From positions 53,482,047-53,546,046 of the forward strand of contig OX123197.2 in assembly GCA_944739405.2 (NCBI GenBank): 64,000 bases of DNA, given 5' to 3'. A program made the translations under genes and the position numbers. The DNA is from Euclidia mi. Lineage: Eukaryota; Arthropoda; Insecta; Lepidoptera; Erebidae. Positions within the stretch are counted from its first letter, which is position 1. Every line of letters begins with the position of its first letter. Shown here in pieces: positions 22,500 to 32,128 of this stretch. The notes below the pieces were generated by a model. That model did no database searches and was not told the DNA's origin. It saw only the letters and a program-made list of their open reading frames with translations.

Positions 22500-22735
22500 T
22501 TTCCCCTCTGAAATTTTACAAAGTAAATAGGTACTAATACTAGGCACATACACGACATTATGGCAAGATAATAATTTATAACTTTAATAAACATAATATA
22601 ATAAGTCATGTTTATGTAAGTTGGTAGGTTAAGTTATAAGTCACATTATAATGTTGTTGATCTTAAATTCTACGAGTGGTAATTACAATAACATAATGAG
22701 TAGGTATAGTATGTAAGTTTATAAATGTAAAACGA
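22500..22735 (-). other. J polypurine tract and 3' non-coding region
   Basis: On the minus strand AGAGGGGAAA (22500-22509) directly precedes the 3' LTR and is the expected polypurine tract for plus-strand DNA priming. The remainder up to the pol stop at 22736 is AT-rich without features. Confidence 0.65.
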
Positions 22736-25700
22736 TTACATATTTCTTAATTTGTCTTGACAGCGTATGGCAGCTTTCCTACGAACGCGAGTATTATCTA
22801 CAGTCGTAGTTGCAGTGGTCGGACTGCACGGCGGGGTCGACGGATGCTGCTGAGGATTATCCGTTCCCTCCCCAATACTGTCAAAAAACTCGTCTTGGCC
22901 ATTTGAGTCTCCTCGAATAGCCAATGACTCTGTTTTATTTTTATCCTCTTCAATTTCTTTATGTGGGCTTGACGACATAATGTCTACGGCCCTACTTAAA
23001 AAATGACGCGATTTGTGAGTGTGTAATTGGTCGATATGGCGCTTGTGAATTTGTCCGTTAGTAGATCTAACAGTATACGACACGGGGCCTATACGATGAG
23101 TTACCATACCTTCGGTCCATTTGCGATCAGACTTAGAATAGTCACGCATCATGACCGGTTCATCTGGCGCCAGTACGCGGGTCGCGCGGGCTCCGCTGCT
23201 CGCGCCGCCGCCTTGCTCCCGTCGCAGCTGCTCGCTGCGCACTCGCTCAGCGGTATCGGGCCTCAACAGATCTAACCGTCCGCGTAACCGTCTACCTAAG
23301 AGCGCGACAGCCGGTTCGATTCCCGTAGTACTTTGTTCAGTATTTCTATACATAAATAAAAAACGGTTTAACGCTACATTATAATTTTCGTTTTCGCATT
23401 GTGCCTTTTTCAAAACTCGTTTTACCGTTCGCACCGCATTCTCAGCCGCCCCGTTGCTGGAAGGGTGATATGGCGGTATAAGGGTGTGTTTAATGCAATT
23501 CTGTTCTAAATATTTAGCAAATGCGGTGGACGAAAAAGGCGGTCCATTGTCGCTTACTATGCGTTTGGGCAAACCGAAACGAGCAAATAGTCGTCGCAAA
23601 CAATCTATTACAATGGGTGCTGACGTTGTATTGACTTTTTCTACCTCTATCCATTTAGAATGTGAGTCAATAATGACAAGAAAGTATAAATTGTTAAACG
23701 GTCCGAGGAAGTCAAGGTGCAGACGGGACCATGGCTCGGCCGGCCCGGGCCACGAGTGCAGCGGCGCGGTGGGCGGCGCGGGCCGTAGCTCCCTGCAAGC
23801 GACGCACTCGTGTGCTATGCGCTCGATATCTGCGTCTATATTCTCCCACCACACATAATTACGCGCTATTTGCTTCATCTTAACGATTCCCGGATGCCCA
23901 TCATGAATTTCACTCAACACTGATTCTCTTAACGATTTTGGAACGACTTTTCGATAACCCCATGTTATACAACCTTGCTCAATATGTAAATTGTCTCTCC
24001 TGTCATAATAAATCTTATAAATTTTATCTACTAATTTATCAGCTGGCCAGCCGTACATTATATACCCATATATTGTACACAAAAAAGCGTCTTTACGGGT
24101 TTCAGTTTTAATGTCCTTAAAACTGATTGGAAAGGTCTCTTGTGCATAATTTAGATAGCTGCTTTCCTTATCTTTACCTTTTAGGTGACCAAAATTCAAC
24201 TCTAAAGGAAGGCGGGAAAGAGCATCAGCAAAACAATTCTTTGAAGATGTTACAAATTCAATGTCGAAATCATACGCAGCCAATTTAACTGCATAACGTT
24301 GTAACCGACTGGCTGCGGTCACCGGTATACCTTTATTTTACCAAAAATGAAACTCAAAGGCCGGTGATCGCTGCGCAGTGTAAAATGCCTGCCATATATA
24401 TATTGGTGATGCTTAGTCACTCCAAACACAATGGCTAACGCTTCTTTGTCTAGTTGTGAATAGTTAACTTCGGCCGAATTAAGCGTTCTCGAAGAGCAAC
24501 ATACCGGTCGCTTGTACCCATCCGGGTACCGCTGCGTTAACACCGCCCCCAAACCATACGCACTGCTGTCTACAGACAATATTAACGGCAGACTTGAATC
24601 GTAATGAGCTAAAACCAGAGCGCTGCTTAACACAGTCTTAATTTTGAAAAATGCCCTATTACATTCGTCCGTCCACTGCCACTTTACGCCTTTTTTTAAC
24701 AAGCCGTAAAGTGGCTTTAAAATATCACTCATATTAATACAAAACTTCGAATAAAAGTTCACGAGACCCATAAAACTTTTTAGCTGTGTGACGTTTGTAG
24801 GTTCTGGTGCGGCTATAATCGCTTCTATTTTCTTATCATCCGTGTGCAACCCGAATTTGTCAATTTTATAGCCCAAATAAGTTACACTGTTTTTGAAAAA
24901 TTTTCATTTAGAAAAGTTTACTCTCAAACCATTTTCGCTGAGCCTTTGTAACACCGCTTTTAAATTAGATAAATGTGTAGCTCTGTTTTACCAGTTACAC
25001 AAATGTCGTCAGCAAAAACAGCAGTTGACGGCAATCCACACAACGTTTTCTCCATAATTTTTTGAAAATTTTCTGGTATACATTTAATACCAAACGGAAC
25101 TCGCCGATATACAAACGTACCGACATGAGTGGTGATTGCCGTCATCGGCTGGGAGTCTTTATGTAATAAACATTGCTGAAATGCATTTGATAAATCGAGT
25201 TTTGTATATTGTTCATCACCCCCTAGCGCCGCAAACAAGTCCTCGATCCGCGGCAACGGATAGTGGTAATCTTTTAAAAGAGGATTAATAGTAACTTTGT
25301 AATCACCACACAATCTAATATTTCCATTTGATTTAATTACAGGCACTATAGGAGTGCCATACTCTGAACGACCAACTTTATAAATCACCCCTTCCCGCTG
25401 CAACCTATCAAGCTCCTGTTCAACGGGCGCGCGTAACGCTAATGGCAACGAACGTGCTTTAACAAAAACAGGCGTATAATCTTTTAAATAAAGTCGAAAC
25501 TTGGTTTTAAAAGTGCCTAATCCCTCGGCGAAAACATCTGGGAACTCGTTACGCAATGATAACGTTATCGAGTCGTCGTTCGTTAGATTATAACATTCCA
25601 CAATTCCTAGTTTTAAATGTTTAATCCAGGTGCGACCCATCAATGGAGGCCCACCGTTCTCAATAATAAACAAGTCAAGTTTCGCGCATTGTTTACCACA

Positions 25701-26789
25701 CATAACGTTGACCACAATGTACCCGTCCGTCTCGATAACGTCACCTGTATATGATTTTAAAATTAACATTTTACTTTTTATAGGGATGTTCGAAAAGTTG
25801 TCATCATAATACTGTTTAGAAATTACCGAAATTTTACTACCAGTATCGATTTCAAACGTACATTTAACATTTTCAACCATTAGATTAGCATAATAAGGCC
25901 CTTCGCCATCATTATTAATCACTAAATTATAAAAATTAGAACTGTCAATATCGGAATGCGAGACATTTAAAAAAAACTGACCTTTATGTTTGTTCTCACT
26001 CCTATTTTTCTTGCACACTATTTTTAAATGGCCTTTTTCACCACACGAATCACAACTATATTGCTTGAACCGACACTTGCCTTCATTGTGGCCTGATTTA
26101 CCACATCGCGAGCATGCGCGCTGCGCACGGCCAGCGCCGCTGCCACCGGCGCGTGTGCGCGCGTTGGCTGCGCCCGGTCCGGCGCGCCCGCCGCCTGCGC
26201 CCGCGCTCAGCTGATGCAGGCCGTCTGCCTCGTGCTGTGCCGCACCCGCGCCGAGCCGCGCGCCTCCCGAAGCACACGCCGTAGCCGCGTGCTGCTCCGC
26301 CGCCTCCAACGCTAGGGCTAGTTCCACGGCGCGCTTGTTAACTGTGCCTCGTTCTGCGAAGATTCTCGATCTCATGTCCTCATCGTTGAGTCCCGACACG
26401 AATTGATCTCGCAAACACACCTCTAAACAAGCGCCGAAATTGCACGTCTTCGCTAAATGTTTTAGCGCTTGGAGGTATTCGCGAATATTTTCACCTTGCC
26501 GTTGTACTCTCTGCCGAAAAATGTGCCTTGCCGCTATTTCCGATCTATCTGGTTCTAGGTGTTCTTTCACTAGTGCGACTAGGTGATCGTAGGGTTTAGA
26601 TTCAGGGGTATCTGGAGCGCACAAATCACACATTAACTCGTAACACTCCGCGCCTACCACCGTCACTAACGTGGTTACTTTTAATGTATCATCGATATTA
26701 TTTAACGTAATAAATTGATTCACTCTTCGAACGTAAGCGTCCCAATTATTATTTGCAATGTTAAAAGCTTCAATACGTCCAATAGGCAT
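22736..26789 (-). pseudogene. pol: J gag-pol polyprotein, broken by two frameshifts and a stop
   Basis: From the ATG at 26789 come Gag, two CCHC knuckles (CSRCGKSGHNEGKC and CDSCGEKGHLKIVC), a protease with DTGS (FEIDTGSKISVIS), and RT up to FADD (AVFADDICVTG). A one-base shift at about 24995 and a TGA near 24907 then break RT. RNase H (LSVDSSAYGLGAVL) follows at 24876-24319, another one-base shift occurs near 24322, and integrase runs at 24322-22736. Integrase has H-x-H/C-x2-C (HDGHPG to CVACRE) and the DDE residues in LHLDFLGPF, VSDNGPPF and NGAAENAVR. Gag and pol share one frame, as is common in the mag lineage. The Ala/Gly-rich, GC-rich linker before the knuckles differs from the AT-rich rest. 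Confidence 0.85.
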
Positions 26790-26830
26790 TTTTATTTTCA
26801 ATATTATGTACACGTGAAGGTATGACTAAT

Positions 26831-26842
26831 CGCTCGTCGCCA
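26831..26842 (-). other. J primer-binding site
   Basis: Read on the minus strand, TGGCGACGAGCG begins one base after the end of the 5' LTR. The first ten bases fit the complement of the 3' end of a tRNA-Ser(GCT) with CCA, as I remember that tRNA. tRNA-Ser priming would fit the mag lineage. Confidence 0.6.
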
Positions 26843-26843
26843 G

Positions 26844-26938
26844 TGATAAGTATAGGGACACGACAATGAAACACGACAGCCAACGCAGACTGGTTTATTA
26901 TAAGTTACCCACATACATAGGTTCACATACATAACACA
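26844..26938 (-). repeat. J 5' LTR (95 bp)
   Basis: This matches the 3' LTR at 22404-22499 apart from one missing base near 26880. The near identity indicates recent insertion, although 95 bp gives little resolution for dating. Confidence 0.85.
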
Positions 26939-27343
26939 TACATACATACATACATAACGTCACGCCTTTTATCCCCGAAGGGGTAGGCAGAGGTGTATTT
27001 CTACACCCACTTTTCGCCAGATATACTTTAGTCTCACGTCATAAGTGGCGAGCCTATTGCCGTACCGGGCACATTTCCAGACTCCGTGCTGCTACTGAGA
27101 ATTTCGTGACAGAAAAACCCAATTACACTGCCCGACCCAGGAATCGAACTCGGGACCTCCCGATCCCACGCACCCATTTATGCCGCGAGACCAACGAGGC
27201 AGTCGTATAGGGTTTGATGTCGAGTTTTCCGTCTCTACGCAAAGATGGTATTTGCATCGTGTTATCCCTTAGTCGCCTCTTACGACACCCATGGGAAGGT
27301 AAGGGGTGGTGACACTTGTATTCTATGCCATCAACCACACGGC
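26939..27343 (-). mobile_element. tRNA-headed SINE with RTE-like tail, copy 1
   Basis: On the minus strand the unit starts GCCGTGTGGTTGATGGCATA at 27343. It has a Pol III A-box-like block at 27181-27197, a B-box-like block (rc of GGAATCGAACT, 27140-27150), and ends CTCTGCCTACCCC...AAAAGGCGTGA followed by (ATGT)n. The same 3' end occurs in the RTE LINEs of this window. The target duplication CACTTTTTAGAT (27351-27362 and 22386-22397) shows that it inserted into the RT gene of B. Seven extra bases lie between head and duplication. Element J later split its tail. Confidence 0.85.
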
Positions 27344-27350
27344 AACTTTT

Positions 27351-27727
27351 CACTTTTTAGATCTAAGGTAGAAAACCACTTCATCCCCGTCAGCGTATCC
27401 AGTGTGTCATCGATTCTTGGCAGTGGGTAGCTGTCCTTCTTAGTGATGTCATTTAATCGGCGGTAGTCTACACAGAAGCGCATACTGCCATCTTTTTTCT
27501 TAACTAGCACAACTGGAGAGCACCACGGGCTAGACGAAGGCTCGATTATACCTACCTTCACCATACCGTCGATCATACTTCCACTTCACGTTCTCGTGCC
27601 ATTGGCACACGTCTTGGCCGCTGGCGAAATGGTCCTTCACTTCCCGTATTTATTTTGTGCTGGACTAGTGCTGTCTTCCCTATGTCGGCATCACTGGTCG
27701 AGAAAATATCGGCGAACCGGTTTAATA
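27351..27727 (-). pseudogene. pol: B reverse transcriptase, first half
   Basis: The reading runs NRFADIFSTSDADIGKT, then the proline-rich lead-in (FRQRPRRVPMARE), then VGIIEPSSSPWCSPVVLVKK and DYRRLNDITKKDSYPLPRID. It reaches the first catalytic Asp block (WFSTLDLKS), where the SINE is inserted. One frame change lies near 27575. Upstream it connects to the protease at 44044, on the other side of LINE A. Confidence 0.85.
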
Positions 27728-30700
27728 ATAATAATAATAATAATAAACCTGGCAACACTAAAGTTGACAGTACAGTCTTGGGAAAAAAATTCTATTTTAT
27801 TTATATTTACTAGCAGTGATCATAATTCAGATTAAATATTTAACACAAATAAGTCCAGAGAATCAACAGATAAATAGAAACCTTTTTATAAATACGCAAA
27901 GAAAATATAATAATATACACCATGAAAAATTTGATGACAGATGACATCCGTCACACAAGCTGTATTTATTCAATACAAAACAATAACAATTCCAAGATTG
28001 TACAATGTTAACCCGGGCTAAGGCAGCAAGAGCACGCTCACCACCTCCGGACTCGCTGCTCCGCTCCGCCTCGCAGACGCCGGCAGCCGCATCAGCGGCG
28101 CCGGCTAGTGAGGAGGCGTCGAGCTCGTCGAGCGGCGAGTATTTTTCCCCACCGACGTCGCCAACACCTGCACGACGGCGGGGGAGAGGCCGGCCACCAG
28201 CATGCTTGGGATCGCGTTGCCCACCGGCCACGAATAGGGTCCTCACTACCGGTGGTAATGTGCAGCGTATGCGTTGGACTCGTCAAATGAACGAAAACGT
28301 CATACGCGCATATTTTGCGGCTACAGAGGGAGGAATTAACCTCACAGCGTACCGTAACAGAATACTGCCTTTGTTTCAGGCCCTTGAACCAGATGTTAAT
28401 GTTTCTGTGCAACGACTATCAGATCAAGTGCGCGCTATCCAGCGATGTCACTTGTTGAATGACGAAGCACTTGAGTGGCTACGCTTGGACGCACAGTGTA
28501 GCTACGTTGTCCCTACCTCTTCCGACACAGTACCCATGGCGGCCCCAGAACCAATACACCATGTTGAAGAGGAAATGGATAATGTAGGTATAAATGTGAG
28601 TACCCAGTACAATGATAATGTGAGGAGCGCTTTGGAGGATGCGTTACGGGATTATCGTTCCACACCGCCAGACCATCGGCCACGTCTGCCACGACTGCCT
28701 ACGCATAAAAAAAACCTGGCGCTGGTGTGCGCCCTGGACTCAATGCTAACTACTTATTTTAGTAACAGCCGGGACTTAACAGATACGCATTCAATTCTAT
28801 ACTGCGGTGCTATTGCGGTGTGTCGCGTAGCAGGGGTCAAATTTAAACATGATTCTGTTGCGCGCCCAAAACCGAAAAAACGAGCACGGCAGTACAGAAT
28901 TGAAAGACGTATTAATGAGACTAGGGTGCTCATCGGCAAGTTGGTCTGCTTCAGATCGGGAAATCAACGCCCGCGGGTGATGCGTTTCGTGAGACGTGCG
29001 TTTTTGGGGACTGGTAGTGGTCCTCAAGAATATATTACACGTGTCGCGGAGCGCATCGACTTTCTGAAGCAGAAAGTTTATGCGTGGGCAAGTCGTCTTC
29101 GCAGATACAAAAAGCGTGTGGAAAGGTATACCCAGAATCGTATGTTCCAAAGCGATCAGAAGTCTGTTTATAGAACTTGGGAACAATCAGACCAGTGTGT
29201 GAGTGATAGTGATCAGCCAGAGGATGCCGAGGTTATAGCCTTCTGGCGTAAAATCTGGTCAAGGCCTGTCACTCATACTGAGGATGATTGGATATGTCAA
29301 GTAGAGCGAGCATGTGAACCTATTGAGAGGATGCCAGATGTAAATATTGAAACTGCAGACGTAGCCAATGCCATCCGTACAGCATCGAACTGGAAGTCAC
29401 CGGGACCGGACGGCTTACATAACTATTGGTTCAAATGGCTACGTAGTTCACATGCTTGCTTGGCTTCACAGTTTCAATCATCCTTAGAGTCTGGTTTGTT
29501 ACGAAGTTTTATGACTAAAGGCATTACCCACTTGCTCCACAAGTCGGGTAGCACCGCGGATCCCACCAATTATAGGCCAATCACGTGCCTACCAACAATA
29601 TATAAATTACTTACATCCATTCTAACAAAGAAAATTAATTTACATATATCAGACAATAACATCATGTCGGTATGTCAGAATGGATGTAAGAGTGGGGCCC
29701 GCGGTACTAAGGAGCTACTCCTCATAGACATGGCCATTAGCCAACAGGCTCGCCGTAACCGAAAGAGTCTGTCCACATGCTGGATAGACTACAAGAAGGC
29801 CTACGACTCTGTGCCTCATTCATGGCTTCTGAGGGTGCTGGAATTGTATAGAGTAGATGCAAATCTATGCGCCTTCCTGAGGTCATGTATGGGGCAGTGG
29901 AGGACGGTTCTTCACTATCCAGGGTGTCGACAGGGTCTTGGTAACGGCGAACTTATTAAGATAGAGCGGGGTATCTTTCAAGGTGACAGCCTGAGTCCCT
30001 TGTGGTTTTGCCTAGCCTTGAATCCCCTTAGCACATTGCTGGGAGATTCAAGGTTAGGTTACAAGTTGCGCAGGAATGGTCAAGCTATATCCCACTTGTT
30101 ATTCATGGATGATCTGAAATTATTTGCCTGCAGAGAATCCCAACTGACAGCGCTACTGAGGGTCACTGAAAACTTCAGTAGCTCTATCAGAATGGAATTG
30201 GGTGTAGATAAATGTGCAGTTATGCATGTAAAACAAGGTAGGGTAGTGCAATCTGATGGTGTACATCTATCAGATTTCACTCAGTTTAGATCAATCCTCG
30301 CAACTGATACCTATAAATACTTGGGTATATCGCAAGCTTTGGGCATCAACGAGACAGACATGAAACAAGCGTTGCAGGAGCGCTTCTTTGGTCGCCTGAA
30401 AAAAGTCCTGAAGAGTCTTCTTTCAGGCGGCAACAAGGTGCGAGCCTGTAACGGTTGGGTCATGCCACTCTTGATGTACTCTTTCGGCATACTCAAGTGG
30501 ACTCAGACTGAACTGGACGAGATTGATAGGCGAGTCCGTTCACTGTTGACCACATATCGAATGCATCACCCACGTTCGTCTGTAATGAGGTTGTACATCC
30601 CGCGGAAGTGCGGGGGCCGAGGGTTTCTAAACGCTAAGACCCTACACAACCGCGAGGTGTACAACCTTAGGGAATATTTTCTTAAGGGCAGTGTGGATGT

Positions 30701-31727
30701 GCATCGGGATGTGGTTGCAGTTGACGGTGGCCTAACCCCGCTCTCTTTGGCGAAAGAGAACTGGCGCAGGCCTGTAGCTTTAGACGTCGACGACCGCAGG
30801 CTTGTGTGGCAGAGCAAGGAGCTGCATGGTAGATTCTACCGGGCCCTTCACGGACCTGATGTAGATCAACTAGTTTCTGTGGCCTGGCTACGTTTTGGTA
30901 ATCTCTTCGGAGAAACCGAAGGTTTTGTCTGTGCAATTGCAGATGAAGTTATCAAGACGAGAAATTACCGGAGGTATATCATGAGGGACGGCACAGTAGA
31001 TATGTGTCGAGCTTGCAACCGACCTGGTGAGTCCCTCAGGCATATAGTCTCCGGTTGTTCTCGTCTTGCTAATAGCGAGTACTTGCACAGACACAACCAA
31101 GTAGCCAGGATCATACATCAGCAACTGGCTCTGCGATACGGGCTTGTAGACGTCGAGTTGCCATATTACAGGTACAGCCCTGAGCCAGTTCTCGAGAATG
31201 GTCATGCAACATTGTACTGGGATCGATCTATTGTCACAGATAGGACTGTTGTTTGCAACAGGCCTGATATTGTGATAATAGATCGATCAGAGCGCCGCGC
31301 AATGATTGTTGACATTACTATCCCACATGATGAGAATCTCGTGAAAGCAGAAAAAGACAAACAAGAGAAATATTTGGACTTGGCTCACAAGATTGTCGAT
31401 ATGTGGGATATTGATTCAGCAATCATTGTTCCGATAGTTGTGTCCGTTAATGGACTTATAGCCAAAACCCTCGAACGCCATCTAGAGAGGTTGAAACTAG
31501 GCAGCTGGGTCAAGAGTTTGATGCAAAAGGCAGTTCTTCTGCAAACGGCACGCATTGTGAGGAAATTTCTGGCTCTGGAGCCCTAACCACTGGTGACTTG
31601 GATCCTATTCCCGTCGTCGGTGGGAATCTATTTTTATATATTTAAATATCATTTTTACTTTTTAGAGTGTTATATTTAAAAATGTAAAATATAGGATAAA
31701 TATGAAAATAAAGAGAATAATAATAAT
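27728..31727 (+). mobile_element. Dong-like LINE, copy 1 (Dong1), apparently full-length
   Basis: The element body is about 27747-31715 and is bounded on both sides by TAA repeats (27723-27746 and 31716-31727). Those repeats belong to the 3' tail of LINE A. Insertion into TAA repeats, a single ORF, an RT with MDD at the active site, and a C-terminal restriction-like endonuclease are all features known for Dong (R4 clade) of Bombyx. The 5' UTR is about 258 bp and the 3' UTR about 130 bp. It is the most intact element in the window. Confidence 0.85.
28005..31586 (+). CDS. Dong1 polyprotein: RT and restriction-like endonuclease, intact 1193 codons
   Basis: The single frame opens at ATG 28005 and has no internal stop. 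The N-terminal 100 residues are Ala/Ser/Pro/Arg-rich. RT follows, with SPGPDGLHNYWFKWL (about residue 466), YRPITCLPTIYKLL, the first catalytic Asp in IDYKKAYDSV (about residue 595), RGIFQGDSLSPLWF, and the active site LLFMDDLKLF (about residue 700). A C-x2-C-x7-H-x4-C motif (CRACNRPGESLRHIVSGC) lies near 1002-1019. The nuclease core RPDIVIID...MIVDITIPHDEN begins near 1086. The endonuclease nicks the target for target-primed reverse transcription. Copies 2 and 3 lie at 38588-42350 and 36711-38573. Confidence 0.9.
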   Translation: MLTRAKAARARSPPPDSLLRSASQTPAAASAAPASEEASSSSSGEYFSPPTSPTPARRRGRGRPPACLGSRCPPATNRVLTTGGNVQRMRWTRQMNENVIRAYFAATEGGINLTAYRNRILPLFQALEPDVNVSVQRLSDQVRAIQRCHLLNDEALEWLRLDAQCSYVVPTSSDTVPMAAPEPIHHVEEEMDNVGINVSTQYNDNVRSALEDALRDYRSTPPDHRPRLPRLPTHKKNLALVCALDSMLTTYFSNSRDLTDTHSILYCGAIAVCRVAGVKFKHDSVARPKPKKRARQYRIERRINETRVLIGKLVCFRSGNQRPRVMRFVRRAFLGTGSGPQEYITRVAERIDFLKQKVYAWASRLRRYKKRVERYTQNRMFQSDQKSVYRTWEQSDQCVSDSDQPEDAEVIAFWRKIWSRPVTHTEDDWICQVERACEPIERMPDVNIETADVANAIRTASNWKSPGPDGLHNYWFKWLRSSHACLASQFQSSLESGLLRSFMTKGITHLLHKSGSTADPTNYRPITCLPTIYKLLTSILTKKINLHISDNNIMSVCQNGCKSGARGTKELLLIDMAISQQARRNRKSLSTCWIDYKKAYDSVPHSWLLRVLELYRVDANLCAFLRSCMGQWRTVLHYPGCRQGLGNGELIKIERGIFQGDSLSPLWFCLALNPLSTLLGDSRLGYKLRRNGQAISHLLFMDDLKLFACRESQLTALLRVTENFSSSIRMELGVDKCAVMHVKQGRVVQSDGVHLSDFTQFRSILATDTYKYLGISQALGINETDMKQALQERFFGRLKKVLKSLLSGGNKVRACNGWVMPLLMYSFGILKWTQTELDEIDRRVRSLLTTYRMHHPRSSVMRLYIPRKCGGRGFLNAKTLHNREVYNLREYFLKGSVDVHRDVVAVDGGLTPLSLAKENWRRPVALDVDDRRLVWQSKELHGRFYRALHGPDVDQLVSVAWLRFGNLFGETEGFVCAIADEVIKTRNYRRYIMRDGTVDMCRACNRPGESLRHIVSGCSRLANSEYLHRHNQVARIIHQQLALRYGLVDVELPYYRYSPEPVLENGHATLYWDRSIVTDRTVVCNRPDIVIIDRSERRAMIVDITIPHDENLVKAEKDKQEKYLDLAHKIVDMWDIDSAIIVPIVVSVNGLIAKTLERHLERLKLGSWVKSLMQKAVLLQTARIVRKFLALEP

Positions 31728-31728
31728 A

Positions 31729-32128
31729 TGATTTTATTTCAGAACTTATTTCCATATACAAATTTCAAAAATAATCAAATAATTAAAAAAAAACAGCAAT
31801 CAAATAAATAATAAAATGTCACAACAATAAATCAAAGAGCAAGTCACAAATTATAAAATAAAATTAAAATAATAATAAATAATAAAATGTCACAACAATA
31901 AATCAAAGAGCAATGTCAAATTATAAAATAAAATTAAAATAATAAAACAAGATTGTAAAAATAATTCAAATGTATGTCTTATTGTGAAGTCAAATCATAA
32001 TAATTTAACTACATGCCCATCGTAATTTGCATCCACCTGTGTTGGATCGGACAATCTAATCTATCTGCAACCATCTTCAGAATGCCGTTGGTACTCCTTC
32101 TCACGCGTTTCGAGATGGATGCAACTCT
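31729..32128 (-). repeat. A 3' UTR with a tandem duplication
   Basis: After the ORF2 stop the sequence is very AT-rich. A unit of about 70 bp with the landmark ATGTCACAACAATAAATCAA occurs twice in tandem (about 31805-31870 and 31876-31940). The outer end joins the TAA repeat in which Dong1 sits. A comparable two-copy duplication occurs in the 3' UTR of the LINE fragment at 57830-59155. Confidence 0.7.

Larger units (their letters stand above)
22404..26938 (-). mobile_element. mag-like Ty3/gypsy LTR retrotransposon J
   Basis: J is complete from LTR to LTR, about 4.5 kb on the minus strand. The LTRs are only 96 and 95 bp and differ by a single-base indel, and they have TG...CA ends. Such short LTRs are known from mag of Bombyx (LTRs of about 77 bp, from memory). 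Between them are a PBS, a gag-pol region with frameshifts, and a polypurine tract at the 3' LTR. J landed in the (CATA)n tail of a SINE. The target duplication therefore cannot be separated from the microsatellite; CATAC or TACATAC are both possible. Confidence 0.85.

Noticed and set aside
27130..27210. Possible tRNA gene from A-box and B-box matches
   Set aside because: The block is embedded in a repeated unit with a retroposon tail, occurs twice, and does not close an acceptor stem. It is a SINE head.
29933..30191. Intron interpretation of the segments missing from Dong2
   Set aside because: The missing segments lack GT...AG borders at the junctions and flank a 54-bp remnant in the RT core. 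Deletions with short direct repeats explain them better.
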